The notes beneath the pieces were generated by a model. It worked only from the letters and a program-made list of their open reading frames with translations. It did not search any database and was not told the DNA's origin. Source: SW132 sp038150125 (GTDB taxonomy: Bacteria; Bacteroidota; Rhodothermia; Balneolales; Balneolaceae). Taken from it: a stretch of DNA of 64,000 nucleotides. The position numbers and the translations under genes are program-made. The stretch is taken from the NCBI RefSeq assembly GCF_038150125.1, contig NZ_JBBVMF010000010.1:109698-173697 (forward strand). Reading direction: 5' to 3'. Shown in pieces: positions 16,941-24,970 of the stretch; position 1 is the first letter of the stretch, and each line of letters begins with the position of its first letter.

Positions 16941-17771
16941 ATGTTTAAAAGCAGAGAAATTGAGTGTTTTGAAGATCAAGATAAAATCACAGAGACCGAA
17001 CCGCCTCAGTTTACGATTACAGAAGCATGTTACTTTGTAACAATTGCAAAAAACGACCACGATGTAAAGCAGGCACTGAAGCTGAGATATGAGGTTTTCA
17101 AAAAGGAGTTACAAGCGATAGGTGACAGGTTTGATCGTGAGGGGTTGGAAATGGATGATTATGATACGCAGTGCCATCACCTCATCGTAAAGCACAGAGA
17201 ATCGGGGCGGGTAGTGGGGACATACCGTCTGCAAAGCTGGGAAATGGCGGATATGGGTATAGGATTCTACGCAAATACTCAGTTTGATATTAGTGGCATT
17301 CCAAGTCCATTTTTGAAGCAATCTATTGAAATCGGCCGCGGATGCATTCATAAGGACCATCGAAATGGCAGGGTGCTATATATGCTGTGGAAAGGCCTCG
17401 CAGCGTCTCTGATTGGTATGGGTAAAACAACATTGTTGGGGTGCTGCTCGCTATTTTCGCGAAATCACGATGAGGGGTTATTTCTAATGAATAGTCTGGA
17501 GGAGAAGAAATATGTTGCCAGAGGGTTGAAAGTTTCGGCAAGGCAAGATTATAAATGCTTTCCGAGTAGGAACTTTGATGCACCTGTGGCAGTACCGGAA
17601 ATACCCATGCTCTTCCAGAAATATCTCGATTTTGGTGCCAAAGTTTGCAGTGACCCTGCAATAGACCGGGAATTTGGCTCAATCGACTATCTTGTTATGC
17701 TTCATTTTCACCAAATGGATCCACAGATATACCGGTTTTTTACAAGAGACCTATTGCTGCAAACAGGATGA
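16941..17771 (+). CDS. OlsB/GlsB-like GNAT N-acyltransferase
   Basis: GNAT-fold acyltransferase related to ornithine-lipid OlsB and the Bacteroides glycine-lipid enzyme GlsB, which transfer a 3-hydroxyacyl group from ACP to an amino acid. Visible features are ALKLRYEVFKKELQAIGDRF near the N-terminus, DDYDTQCHHLIV, GRVVGTYRLQSWEM, IEIGRGCIHKDHRNGRVLYM LWKG (the acyl-donor binding core), and GCCSLFSRNHDEGLFLMNSL. Length 276 fits the family. The C-terminal half resembles the extension seen in haemolysin-like GNATs. No OlsA/GlsA O-acyltransferase is adjacent, so whether it makes an aminolipid or something else cannot be decided from context. Confidence 0.85.
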   Translation: MFKSREIECFEDQDKITETEPPQFTITEACYFVTIAKNDHDVKQALKLRYEVFKKELQAIGDRFDREGLEMDDYDTQCHHLIVKHRESGRVVGTYRLQSWEMADMGIGFYANTQFDISGIPSPFLKQSIEIGRGCIHKDHRNGRVLYMLWKGLAASLIGMGKTTLLGCCSLFSRNHDEGLFLMNSLEEKKYVARGLKVSARQDYKCFPSRNFDAPVAVPEIPMLFQKYLDFGAKVCSDPAIDREFGSIDYLVMLHFHQMDPQIYRFFTRDLLLQTG

Positions 17772-17882
17772 TTGACCCATCAGCTGATAACATCTGCGTA
17801 ATACTGAGGTAACTTTTTAATAATGGCTGGTTTTTACTTTACAAATTGTGGCTACATGAATAGCGAATAGATGGAGAACTGA

Positions 17883-19049
17883 TTGACCACGTCGCGAGAT
17901 AAACTGAAGACTGTTTTAGGTGGTTACACACCTTTCTACAAGTGGGGGGCAGTCATACTTTTGATTTACCTGCTTCTTGCGGCGGTATCAATTATTGGTA
18001 ATGGGTTTGAAATCGCCAGCGGAGGCGCTGCATCTCAGCTCTTTGAGTTCGCCACAAACCCGGTCATTGCTCTAATGATTGGAATTGTAGCCACGGCAAC
18101 TATTCAAAGTTCAAGTACAGTCACGTCTATTATTGTAGGGCTGGTTGCCGGTGGCCTGCCCATATCAATGGCCATCCCAATGGTGATGGGGGCCAACATT
18201 GGTACATCACTTACAAGTACAATCGTGAGCCTTGGGCACGTGAGAGACGGCGAAGAGTTCAAGCGCGCTTTTTCGGCAGCTACGGTTCATGATAGTTTTA
18301 ACGTTTTTGCCGTTGTGTTGCTGTTGCCAATCGAATTGCTGTTCCATCCACTTGAGAATATTTCTTTATGGCTCGCCGGATTAGTTTCAGGTGATGCCGT
18401 CATGGCTGACGTAAGCGTCAGTGGCTTTAATATTATCTCCATTGCCATTGCACCGGTTGTTGACATGATCATGTTCTCTTCATCACTTTTACAGGGCACC
18501 TGGCAGGGTATTGTGCTTATTGTCGCCGGAGTGGGGATCATTCTTTTCGTTGTTCACAGCATCGGAAAGATACTTAAAAAGCTAATGACCGGACGTGCAC
18601 TGGACATTATGAATACGGCGGTTGGTCGTGGTCCGATTTCGGGGATAGGGGCAGGCAGTCTTATTACAATCCTGGTTCAATCGTCATCAACAACTACAGC
18701 GCTGATCGTCCCCATGGCGGGCAGCGGGGTAATGTCGATGAAACAGGTATATCCGTTTACGCTGGGTGGCAATATCGGCACCACGGTGACGGCTCTTCTC
18801 GCTGCTACTGCTATTACAGGCCCAACTGCCATACTTGCGCTTCAGATTGCGCTGCTTCACTTCTTATTTAATGTATTTGCGATTCTGATCATCTTTTGTA
18901 TTCCGTTGCTGAGAAATATTCCGCCAACCATCGCAGAGAAAATGGCCGAAATAACCCAAAAAAATAAATGGTTCGTTGGAGCTTATATCCTGTCTCTGTT
19001 TTTTATTTTTCCGCTCATTGCACTTGTGATTTCAAGGGTACTTTTTTGA
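17883..19049 (+). CDS. Na/Pi-cotransporter family protein
   Basis: Integral membrane transporter of the NptA / Na-dependent phosphate (PF02690-type) family. It has the two inverted repeats, each with the QSSS signature: IQSSSTVTSIIVGLVAGG at about residue 76 and VQSSSTTTALIVPMAG at about 265. About eight hydrophobic segments are visible. The first codon is TTG (17883); no in-frame ATG nearby gives a better start and the N-terminus MTTSRDKLKTVLGGY is sensible. Length 388 matches the short NptA-like group, lacking the C-terminal PhoU domain of the longer YjbB type. It probably imports phosphate with sodium. Confidence 0.92.
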   Translation: MTTSRDKLKTVLGGYTPFYKWGAVILLIYLLLAAVSIIGNGFEIASGGAASQLFEFATNPVIALMIGIVATATIQSSSTVTSIIVGLVAGGLPISMAIPMVMGANIGTSLTSTIVSLGHVRDGEEFKRAFSAATVHDSFNVFAVVLLLPIELLFHPLENISLWLAGLVSGDAVMADVSVSGFNIISIAIAPVVDMIMFSSSLLQGTWQGIVLIVAGVGIILFVVHSIGKILKKLMTGRALDIMNTAVGRGPISGIGAGSLITILVQSSSTTTALIVPMAGSGVMSMKQVYPFTLGGNIGTTVTALLAATAITGPTAILALQIALLHFLFNVFAILIIFCIPLLRNIPPTIAEKMAEITQKNKWFVGAYILSLFFIFPLIALVISRVLF

Positions 19050-19237
19050 CTGTAATTGCCACTGATAAATGGTCGTTTTAAAGTGTGAATCACTCAGAGG
19101 CGTTTAGCCCGTAATTTCCATAAAAACTAAGGATGATAGCGGATGTAGAAACGATTGACATAAAGGTTCACGGAACAAGATGAACATATCCGCTAAGATT
19201 GATGAACAGAAAATAGCCGACATCATCTAAACCGCCA

Positions 19238-19550
19238 GTCACTTCTGGTGCCAAGCAAGAGATTTTTGGCTAAGAACCTTCAAGCGTCCGAAGGTCCTTG
19301 AAGCGTTCGCGTTCAGTTGTCAGCGACGCCGTGACGCTTGGAGGTCTTCCGCCCGATGAAACAGGGGCTCCAGACGCTGCAAGGTCACTTCTGGTGCCAG
19401 GCGATGAAAGAGGTTTTTAGCTAAGAACCGTCAAGCGTCCGAAGGTCCTTGAAGCGTTCGCGTTCAGTTGCCAGCGTGGGCCGTGACGCTTGGAGGTCTT
19501 CCGCCCGAAACAATCAGGGCTTCAGACGCTTCAAGGTCACTTCTGGTTCA
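19238..19550. repeat. Tandem direct repeat, about 150 bp, two copies plus a partial third
   Basis: Copies begin with GTCACTTCTGG at 19238, 19384 and 19536 (146 and 152 bp spacing); the third is truncated after about 15 bp. Each full unit contains CAAGCGTCCGAAGGTCCTTG, then GCGTTCGCGTTCAGTTG, then GTGACGCTTGGAGGTCTTCC. CAAGCGTC pairs with GACGCTTG inside a unit, so each copy can fold into a long hairpin. No frame is conserved between copies. It lies between the transporter gene and a truncated Crp/Fnr remnant. Confidence 0.8.
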
Positions 19551-19557
19551 CCTGCAT

Positions 19558-19752
19558 TCATGTAGATGAAGAAATGCGTAAGAGAGGGGTTATTTTTTTA
19601 CCTGTAGCCCGATCTTTTCTAAGCGTGCTTAAAGCCTGAGGGTCAATGCCAATAAATGAAGCAATCATCTTCTGCGGTTCACACTGAGTAATGCCTAAAT
19701 AGGTCTCTGAAAAATAATCATACCGCTCAATTGAAGAGGAACTCAGCAGCAT
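19558..19752 (-). pseudogene. C-terminal remnant of a Crp/Fnr-family regulator
   Basis: The 64-codon frame reads RYDYFSETYLGITQCEPQKM then IASFIGIDPQALSTLRK. This is the usual end of Bacteroidota Crp/Fnr regulators, where a helix of the type RYxxFLxxYPxIxQRxPQxxI leads into the helix-turn-helix ASYLGITPExLSRIRK. The cyclic-nucleotide-binding domain and most of the linker are absent: only 33 bp separate this frame from the nudK gene. It is a 5'-truncated gene fragment next to a repeat array. Confidence 0.75.
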
Positions 19753-19785
19753 GAGGATCCTTTTTTGTAGTGGTTAGCCTGCAAA

Positions 19786-20370
19786 TTATTTCATCAGTCC
19801 ATGAATTTTTGCGTGTTGCAGCAGCATGATGGTCTTTCCGTCTTTTATCTCACCAGTAGCAATCATAGCAAAGGCTTCGTCAAAATCGAGTTCCAACACT
19901 TCTATATACTCCTGTTCGTCAGCGATACCGCCTCCGGAATTCACTTTCATCTTCTCGTCATATTCCCCGACAAAAAAGTGCACGATTTCCGTGACTGATC
20001 CCGGCGACATGTAGGACTCAAATATCTTCAGCACGTCTTTGATTCTGTAACCCGTTTCTTCCTCCGTCTCCTTTTTGATGCAGTTGAGTGCATCACGCTG
20101 ATCAAGCAACCCGGCACACGCTTCAATCAGCATGCCTGTGCTATTGCCATTCACATACGTGGGCAGTCGGAACTGGCGGGTCAGGATTACGCTATGCTTT
20201 GTTTTATTGTAGAGGAGAATTGTTGCCCCGTTTCCGCGGTCGTACGCCTCGCGGGCATGGGTTTCCCACTCGCCACTCTTTTTTTGATAGTCGTACGTCA
20301 CCTTGTTCAGGACATACCAGTTATCCGAGAGTGTTTCTTTTTTAAGAATTTTTATCCTCTCGTTATTCAT
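19786..20370 (-). CDS. nudK: GDP-mannose pyrophosphatase NudK-type Nudix hydrolase
   Basis: Cytoplasmic Nudix hydrolase that should cleave GDP-mannose or ADP-ribose-like nucleotide sugars to the sugar phosphate and GMP/AMP. The 194-residue frame has the NudK layout: ILKKETLSDNWYVLNKVTYD at the start, TILLYNKTKHSVILTRQFRL P, and then the Nudix box region ACAGLLDQRDALNCIKKETE EETGY. The YMSPGSVTEIVHFFVGEY stretch that distinguishes NudK follows. One position normally Glu in NudK boxes appears as Asp (LLDQRD); the KETEEETG core with the metal-binding glutamates is intact. Strong overall agreement, so the gene is probably functional. Confidence 0.85.
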   Translation of the reverse strand: MNNERIKILKKETLSDNWYVLNKVTYDYQKKSGEWETHAREAYDRGNGATILLYNKTKHSVILTRQFRLPTYVNGNSTGMLIEACAGLLDQRDALNCIKKETEEETGYRIKDVLKIFESYMSPGSVTEIVHFFVGEYDEKMKVNSGGGIADEQEYIEVLELDFDEAFAMIATGEIKDGKTIMLLQHAKIHGLMK

Positions 20371-20419
20371 TGACAGATAGGGCTAATGGGTTGATGTTTT
20401 TGGATCCAGAATTTTTAGA

Positions 20420-20806
20420 TCACAGATGCTCTCTTGATGTTCTAAGCTCAAGCCATACCAACGTCAATATGACCATTATTTCCCCGATAAAGTAAGCGAT
20501 TCCAATCCAGGTTAATGTGATCACGTATAGAATAATCAGCCCAAGAGTGAGGATACAGTAGAGCAGATTGGCAGCTGCGATCACTTTCAGGAATGTAGCT
20601 TTATTTTTCTCTACCAAGAGATAGCACGAGGAAGAGTAGATCGCAAAACAGATAGCGATCGCTGTCAGGATATATAGAATGTGCACGGGTATTCCGAAAA
20701 CCGACTCATATCGTGCCAGTACTTGGCTTAAGAGAAGTGCGGTTGTACATGCACCTGCAGCATCAATCAGGAATAAGGATTTGGTGGTATAACGCATGTC
20801 GTTCAT
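20420..20806 (-). CDS. Small four-helix membrane protein of unknown function
   Basis: The frame opens further upstream, but I start at the ATG at 20804-20806 (MNDMRYTTKSLFLIDAAGAC) because the upstream 50 residues look non-coding. The resulting 128 residues form four hydrophobic segments, at about 10-30, 40-60, 68-92 and 95-118, with a short charged tail (LELRTSREHL). It resembles the generic four-helix membrane proteins found widely in Bacteroidota, but I cannot name a family. Its neighbours (Nudix gene downstream, decayed genes upstream) do not suggest a role. Confidence 0.6.
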   Translation of the reverse strand: MNDMRYTTKSLFLIDAAGACTTALLLSQVLARYESVFGIPVHILYILTAIAICFAIYSSSCYLLVEKNKATFLKVIAAANLLYCILTLGLIILYVITLTWIGIAYFIGEIMVILTLVWLELRTSREHL

Positions 20807-20974
20807 ACTATTCTGGAATTGGGAAGTTGCAAAAAGTTTAAACGCTGGCTTTGCTCCAGTATTTACTTGCCGCGGTAACAGTATCTGGAAAAAAGTGAAC
20901 CTCTGGTTTACTTGTCCGACTATATAGCAAAAGTTACTACACTCTGCTTCAATCAAACGGATGATTATAGATTC

Positions 20975-21232
20975 ATGACAACACAGATTTTAAATACTCT
21001 ATTTAGTGAGCAGGAACGACCTGGTGACGCAAAATGGAACATCATACGGGTTGTGATGATGGGTTGTGTTCTCGCTTTATTGGGCTCAATTACGATATGT
21101 TCGAGTCAATCGGTAATGGTGGATATATCAGGATTGATATTATCTCGATAGGTTGTGGGAATCATTGGAATATTGGTCTCTGCAGTCATGCTTCACTTTC
21201 TGTCTGAACAGGCAGAAGCTATACTGATATAA
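20975..21232 (+). pseudogene. Small membrane protein gene interrupted by a nonsense codon
   Basis: From ATG 20975 the frame reads MTTQILNTLFSEQERPGDAK, then two hydrophobic segments ending SGLILSR and a TAG at about 21149-21151. The same frame continues without shift as VVGIIGILVSAVMLHFLSEQ AEAILI to TAA at 21230-21232, which is also membrane-like. Read through, it would be an 84-residue protein with about three hydrophobic stretches. Because the surrounding genes are also broken, this is best read as a pseudogene of an unidentified family. Confidence 0.55.
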
Positions 21233-21311
21233 GTAATCACTGAATTTTTAGTCATCTTCTAATCTGTATTAGGCAAGATCTGGTTAAGCCTGTAGAAATA
21301 ATTTCGAACTT

Positions 21312-21512
21312 TTGGTTACGCTGCACGACATCCGGGTGGGAATTCAGCAGCTTCAAATGTCGCAAAAGATAGTTTTGTCGATGTTTTACCTGGAAAATCT
21401 AAACCTGTCCGAAATCAGCAGCGTTCTTGATGTGTCAAAAGGCACGGTTAAATCGAAGCTGTTTTATGCGCGGGAAAAGTTAAAATCTATCATTAATAAC
21501 GAACAGCAATAG
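21312..21512 (+). pseudogene. ECF sigma factor remnant, region 4 only
   Basis: The frame reads VGIQQLQMSQKIVLSMFYLE NLNLSEISSVLDVSKGTVKS KLFYAREKLKSII, which is sigma region 4 with the helix-turn-helix. Region 2 is missing: upstream in-frame sequence to 21233 contains stops and no core-binding helices. The first codon of the open frame is a TTG without a ribosome-binding site. It is immediately followed (15 bp) by the decayed DUF6768 gene, an order typical of sigma/DUF6768 pairs. Confidence 0.75.
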
Positions 21513-21527
21513 CTATGAAAATTGAAA

Positions 21528-21907
21528 ATGAAAAAGGAAATCGATCGGTTAATCTCAGAATCATTGAATTAAGAAGAGGCTGAATTTACGCTTCGCTTGA
21601 GGAGCAGGGGCTGCCATAAAAGGTCAGCAGACAGTATCGCGGCAGGTTTGGTCGGATGGCAATCTTATCTGCTACAGTACATACAATTGCGGTTGTTTTT
21701 GCGGTTTATTGTGGCTATAAGCTTTTCACATCACCTGATGTCGTGGAGATCCTTCAATATACGGCGGCCTTGTTTATCGCCTGGAGCTTTGGGATCATGA
21801 TTAAACTCTGGCAGTGGATGCAAATGGATAAAGATTCCATCCTGCGCGAAATGAAACGCCTTGAGTTCCAGGTGGCTGTGCTGATGGAGAAAAAATCTGA
21901 TCAATAG
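21528..21907 (+). pseudogene. Decayed DUF6768-like membrane protein gene
   Basis: From ATG 21528 the sequence reads MKKEIDRLISESLN, hits TAA, then reads EEAEF in the same frame. It then needs shifts to recover ASLEEQGL and RQYRGRFG before continuing from 21656 as MAILSATVHTIAVVFAVYCG YKLF, TAALFIAWSFGIMIKLWQWM QMDKDSILREMKRLEFQVAV L. The C-terminal two membrane segments and the WQWMQMDKxxxLREMKRLExQ tail match what I know of DUF6768 proteins encoded beside small sigma factors. At least one nonsense codon and two indels are needed to explain the 5' part. The 83-codon open tail could be mistaken for a gene. Confidence 0.65.
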
Positions 21908-22148
21908 TTACAGGAACTGGCGGCATACGGTTACATAATATCTTATATGGTTGTAAAGCTTTAACCTTTGGACAGATAGCCGCTACATTTATTCCGTCTG
22001 TGTTAAATGAAAGTATTTTATCTTTTGTTTATTGGACAAGTAAAAATGTGTCTGGATACGCCCTGTTACATCAAATGACCTATTTCAAGAATGGCGTATG
22101 ATAAATAGAGTCAATCAAGACACGTCAACACTAAACAGAGGTGACAAT

Positions 22149-22481
22149 ATGAATACTTTATCAGCAAATGATGTTCGCGAAAGTATGAACTCAACTGAAG
22201 ATACTATACTGGTTAACACGCTTGATGCAGACAGTTTTCAGGCAAAACATATTCCGGGCTCCATCAATATTCCCACAGCAAAAATTGATAATATTGCTGG
22301 TACCGTTCTGCCTGATAAAAATCAGGAAATTATTGTTTATTGCGCAAACGAAGACTGCACCGCTTCACCGGAAGCTGCCGAAAAGTTAGAAGGGATGGGT
22401 TACACCAACGTATATGATTTTGAGGCGGGACTCTCCGGTTGGCTGAAATCAAAATTCGATTTGGTGAAAAAGGAAGACTAA
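22149..22481 (+). CDS. Rhodanese-like domain protein
   Basis: Single-domain rhodanese, a small sulfur-transfer or sensor protein. The start is the ATG at 22149, preceded by AGAGGTG; the frame runs 17 codons further upstream without a ribosome-binding site. The 110-residue domain shows ILVNTLDADSFQAKHIPGSI NIP (the CH2A-like motif) and IIVYCANEDCTASPEAAEKL, which contains the active-site loop beginning at the Cys of YCANEDC. LEGMGYTNVYDFEAGLSGW follows. The two cysteines in CANEDC could both be reactive. It is followed by a 390-bp gene-free stretch. Confidence 0.88.
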   Translation: MNTLSANDVRESMNSTEDTILVNTLDADSFQAKHIPGSINIPTAKIDNIAGTVLPDKNQEIIVYCANEDCTASPEAAEKLEGMGYTNVYDFEAGLSGWLKSKFDLVKKED

Positions 22482-22871
22482 GCAAATAGACACTCTACAG
22501 GGTCACAAAGTTAATTTGTGTAGTACAAGCAGACCAAATTTAAATAGGCGCTGCAGGCGCAGCATCACCCGAGCTCTGAATTAAATATTTACCGTAATAT
22601 TCAAATAGATAGCCTGCGTCGTATTCAATAAAATCATTTGGGGTGGTCGTTGGACAGGGTTGCTGACATTTCGCACCTAAAGCGCTGCCATCCGCCATGT
22701 TCGATCTGGAACAAATAGGTAAAACTGCACAGTGAACATGGACTAAGGATATGGCGTCTCGGAGTGAGGCTGTCATTTATTGAGTCACTTGCTTTTACCG
22801 CAGTTTGGTATCCAAAATCTTCTTTGAAAACGTGACGATTGTGCGGGATTTTATGTTTTCCCGTTTCCAGG
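22482..22871. other. Intergenic stretch, no gene supported
   Basis: A 78-codon minus-strand frame (22540-22776) is open, but it has no ribosome-binding site or recognisable motif and I do not call it. A small palindrome GGCGCTGCAGGCGC lies near 22547. Nothing else seen. Confidence 0.45.
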
Positions 22872-24512
22872 TTACAGAGACTGCGTTTTCTCTTTGATAA
22901 GAACGTTAAGAATGGAATGGTTTAGTGAGTAATCTATCTTTAAATCAATGACATGCACACCCTTGGAATTCAGGCACTTATTGAGTGTTTTCTGAAAATC
23001 TTCATCACTTTCAGGCCGGTGGCCAACAGCGCCATAGCTTTCAGCATAGGTTACAAAATCGGGATTATCAAAATCGAGACCGAAATCATCGAAGCCCATA
23101 TCCTCTTGCTTCCACTTAATCATTCCATACGATTTGTCGTTGACTATGATTACCACCATGTTCAGGTTGTTACGAACCGCCGTTTCCAGCTCCTGTGAAT
23201 TCATCATAAACCCGCCGTCACCACAGACAGCAACGACTTTTTTATCAGGGTTGATCAGTTTTGCAAGCATTGCTGACGGCAGACCGGCTCCCATAGTTGC
23301 CAGCGCATTGTCCAGCAGCAGTGTGTTAGGGGAATAGCATTTATAATTTCGTGCGAACCAGATTTTGTAAATGCCATTATCAAGCGTGATGATATCCTCA
23401 TCGGCGAGAGTATCCCGCATAATACTAACCAGCCGCTGCGGCAGCATCGGGAAGCGTGTGTCGTTGAAATATTTAGTGAGGTGGGAGTCAACATCTTTTT
23501 TGATCAGCCTGAAGAAAGCGGAATCCCATTCCGTCTCTTCGCTGATATGGCGACAGATGTTTTTAATAGAAGTTCGTATATCTCCAACAACGTTAAGCTG
23601 GGGGAAATAGACGGCATCTACTTCGGCGGGGAAAAAGTTCAGATGGATCACTTTTTTCCCGCCTTCATGCATAAAAAAGGGTGGTTTTTCCACAGCGTCA
23701 TGCCCCACATTTATCACTAAATCCGATTCATCAATCGCGCGATGGAGGAAATCATGATCGGATAGTGCCGCCGTGCCCAGGTATTGAGGATGACGTTCAT
23801 CGATGACGCCTTTTCCCATTTGTGTACAGAAAAAATAAATGCCTGTACGGTCAATAAATTCTGTTAACGCATCTCTTGTATTCTTGCGATTAGCCCCGGC
23901 ACCGACCATGAGCAGAGGCTTTTCGGCATTTTCTATCATCTCAGCGGCCTTCCGGATCGCCTCCTCATCAGCATCGGGGCGCCGATGGCCCACTACTTCA
24001 AACAGGTGGGTGTCAGTGTCTTCACGGGCAATATCTTCAGGAAGCTCAAGGTGCACCGCTCCGGGTCTCTCTTCTGTTGCAAGCCGAAAACTCTCGCGAA
24101 CCAGTGACGGTATGGTATTCCCGTTTACAATTTGTTTGGTAAACTTCGTGATCGGCTGAAGCATATCTACAACATCCAGAATTTGAAACCGGGCCTGTTT
24201 GCTTGTTTTGATTGGTTTTTGGCCGGTAATCATCATCATGGGCATGGCACCCAGCTGGGCATAAGCTCCCGGTGTCATCAGGTTGGTTGCTCCCGGACCA
24301 AGCGTAGCGAGGCAGACACCCGGTTTGCCGGTCAGCCGGCCGTAGGTCGCCGCCATAAACCCCGCACCCTGCTCGTGGCGCGTAACTATTAATTTGATTG
24401 AAGAACTTTTCAGGGAGTTCAGCAGATCCAGGTTTTCTTCCCCGGGGACTGCAAAAATATACTCTACACCTTCATGTTCAAGGGCTTTTACAAAAAGGTC
24501 GGATGCTTTCAT
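22872..24512 (-). CDS. Acetolactate synthase large-subunit-type TPP enzyme
   Basis: Thiamine-diphosphate enzyme of the acetolactate synthase family, which condenses two pyruvates to 2-acetolactate. Residues: EYIFAVPGEENLDLLNSL at the N-terminus; RHEQGAGFMAATYGRLTGKP containing the catalytic Glu; CLATLGPGATNL; and the TPP-binding GDGGFMMNSQELETAVRNNL N with the terminal NDKSYGMIKWKQ. The middle FAD/dimerisation-type domain is present. Length 546 is right. No ilvN-type regulatory subunit or branched-chain operon is adjacent, so it could be a catabolic AlsS-like enzyme or another carboligase in the same family. Transcribed alone from the minus strand. Confidence 0.88.
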   Translation of the reverse strand: MKASDLFVKALEHEGVEYIFAVPGEENLDLLNSLKSSSIKLIVTRHEQGAGFMAATYGRLTGKPGVCLATLGPGATNLMTPGAYAQLGAMPMMMITGQKPIKTSKQARFQILDVVDMLQPITKFTKQIVNGNTIPSLVRESFRLATEERPGAVHLELPEDIAREDTDTHLFEVVGHRRPDADEEAIRKAAEMIENAEKPLLMVGAGANRKNTRDALTEFIDRTGIYFFCTQMGKGVIDERHPQYLGTAALSDHDFLHRAIDESDLVINVGHDAVEKPPFFMHEGGKKVIHLNFFPAEVDAVYFPQLNVVGDIRTSIKNICRHISEETEWDSAFFRLIKKDVDSHLTKYFNDTRFPMLPQRLVSIMRDTLADEDIITLDNGIYKIWFARNYKCYSPNTLLLDNALATMGAGLPSAMLAKLINPDKKVVAVCGDGGFMMNSQELETAVRNNLNMVVIIVNDKSYGMIKWKQEDMGFDDFGLDFDNPDFVTYAESYGAVGHRPESDEDFQKTLNKCLNSKGVHVIDLKIDYSLNHSILNVLIKEKTQSL

Positions 24513-24630
24513 ATTAGTGATGGTGCAAAAGGTTAAATGGATAAAGGATCATGAAATATTTGACTAAGCGATAAGAAAATAACTGCCTTTCCAGCAGTTT
24601 ATACTTAGTCCTAAGTTGTCAGTCACGTAG

Positions 24631-24819
24631 CTATAAAGCATTAAAATGACGGCTTTCGTGCCCATAGATTTCCGTTGAATCGTAAGATTGATCTGCAAAA
24701 CTGCCCATCTGCCCGCTCCCGGGGGTATCGATACTCTTCAGCTGACTCTCGGAGATACTATTTAGATGGTGGATTTAGTAGGTTTTGGGTTTATAATAGA
24801 AGGCGTTATGTTTGCGCAG
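24631..24819 (-). pseudogene. Possible decayed minus-strand coding remnant
   Basis: On the minus strand the stretch reads LRKHNAFYYKPKTY, stop, IHHLNSISESQLKSIDTPGS GQMGSFADQSYDSTEIYGHE SRHFNAL, stop at 24631-24633. The amino-acid composition looks like real protein and the reading is interrupted by one stop, suggesting a degraded gene. The family is not recognised. The rest of the surrounding gap 24513-24970 shows nothing except a GATGAGTGACTCATC palindrome at about 24846-24860. Confidence 0.3.
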
Positions 24820-24970
24820 TCCAATAAAAAAAACAGATGTCTGTTGATGAGTGACTCATCGATTAATGGATTCAATTGCATCTCTACCAGTCCATTAATT
24901 GAACAATTGTTGGATTTTTAAAGATGTTACAATTTGATTGCGGTGTAGAATAGTTGTGACTTTAAAGAAG

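Noticed and set aside
19238..19550. Possible CRISPR array
   Set aside because: Units are 146-152 bp with only two to three copies and no short spacer pattern, so they are ordinary tandem repeats.
22540..22776. Minus-strand open frame of 78 codons with several Cys
   Set aside because: No ribosome-binding site, family or neighbour support; composition is not clearly coding.
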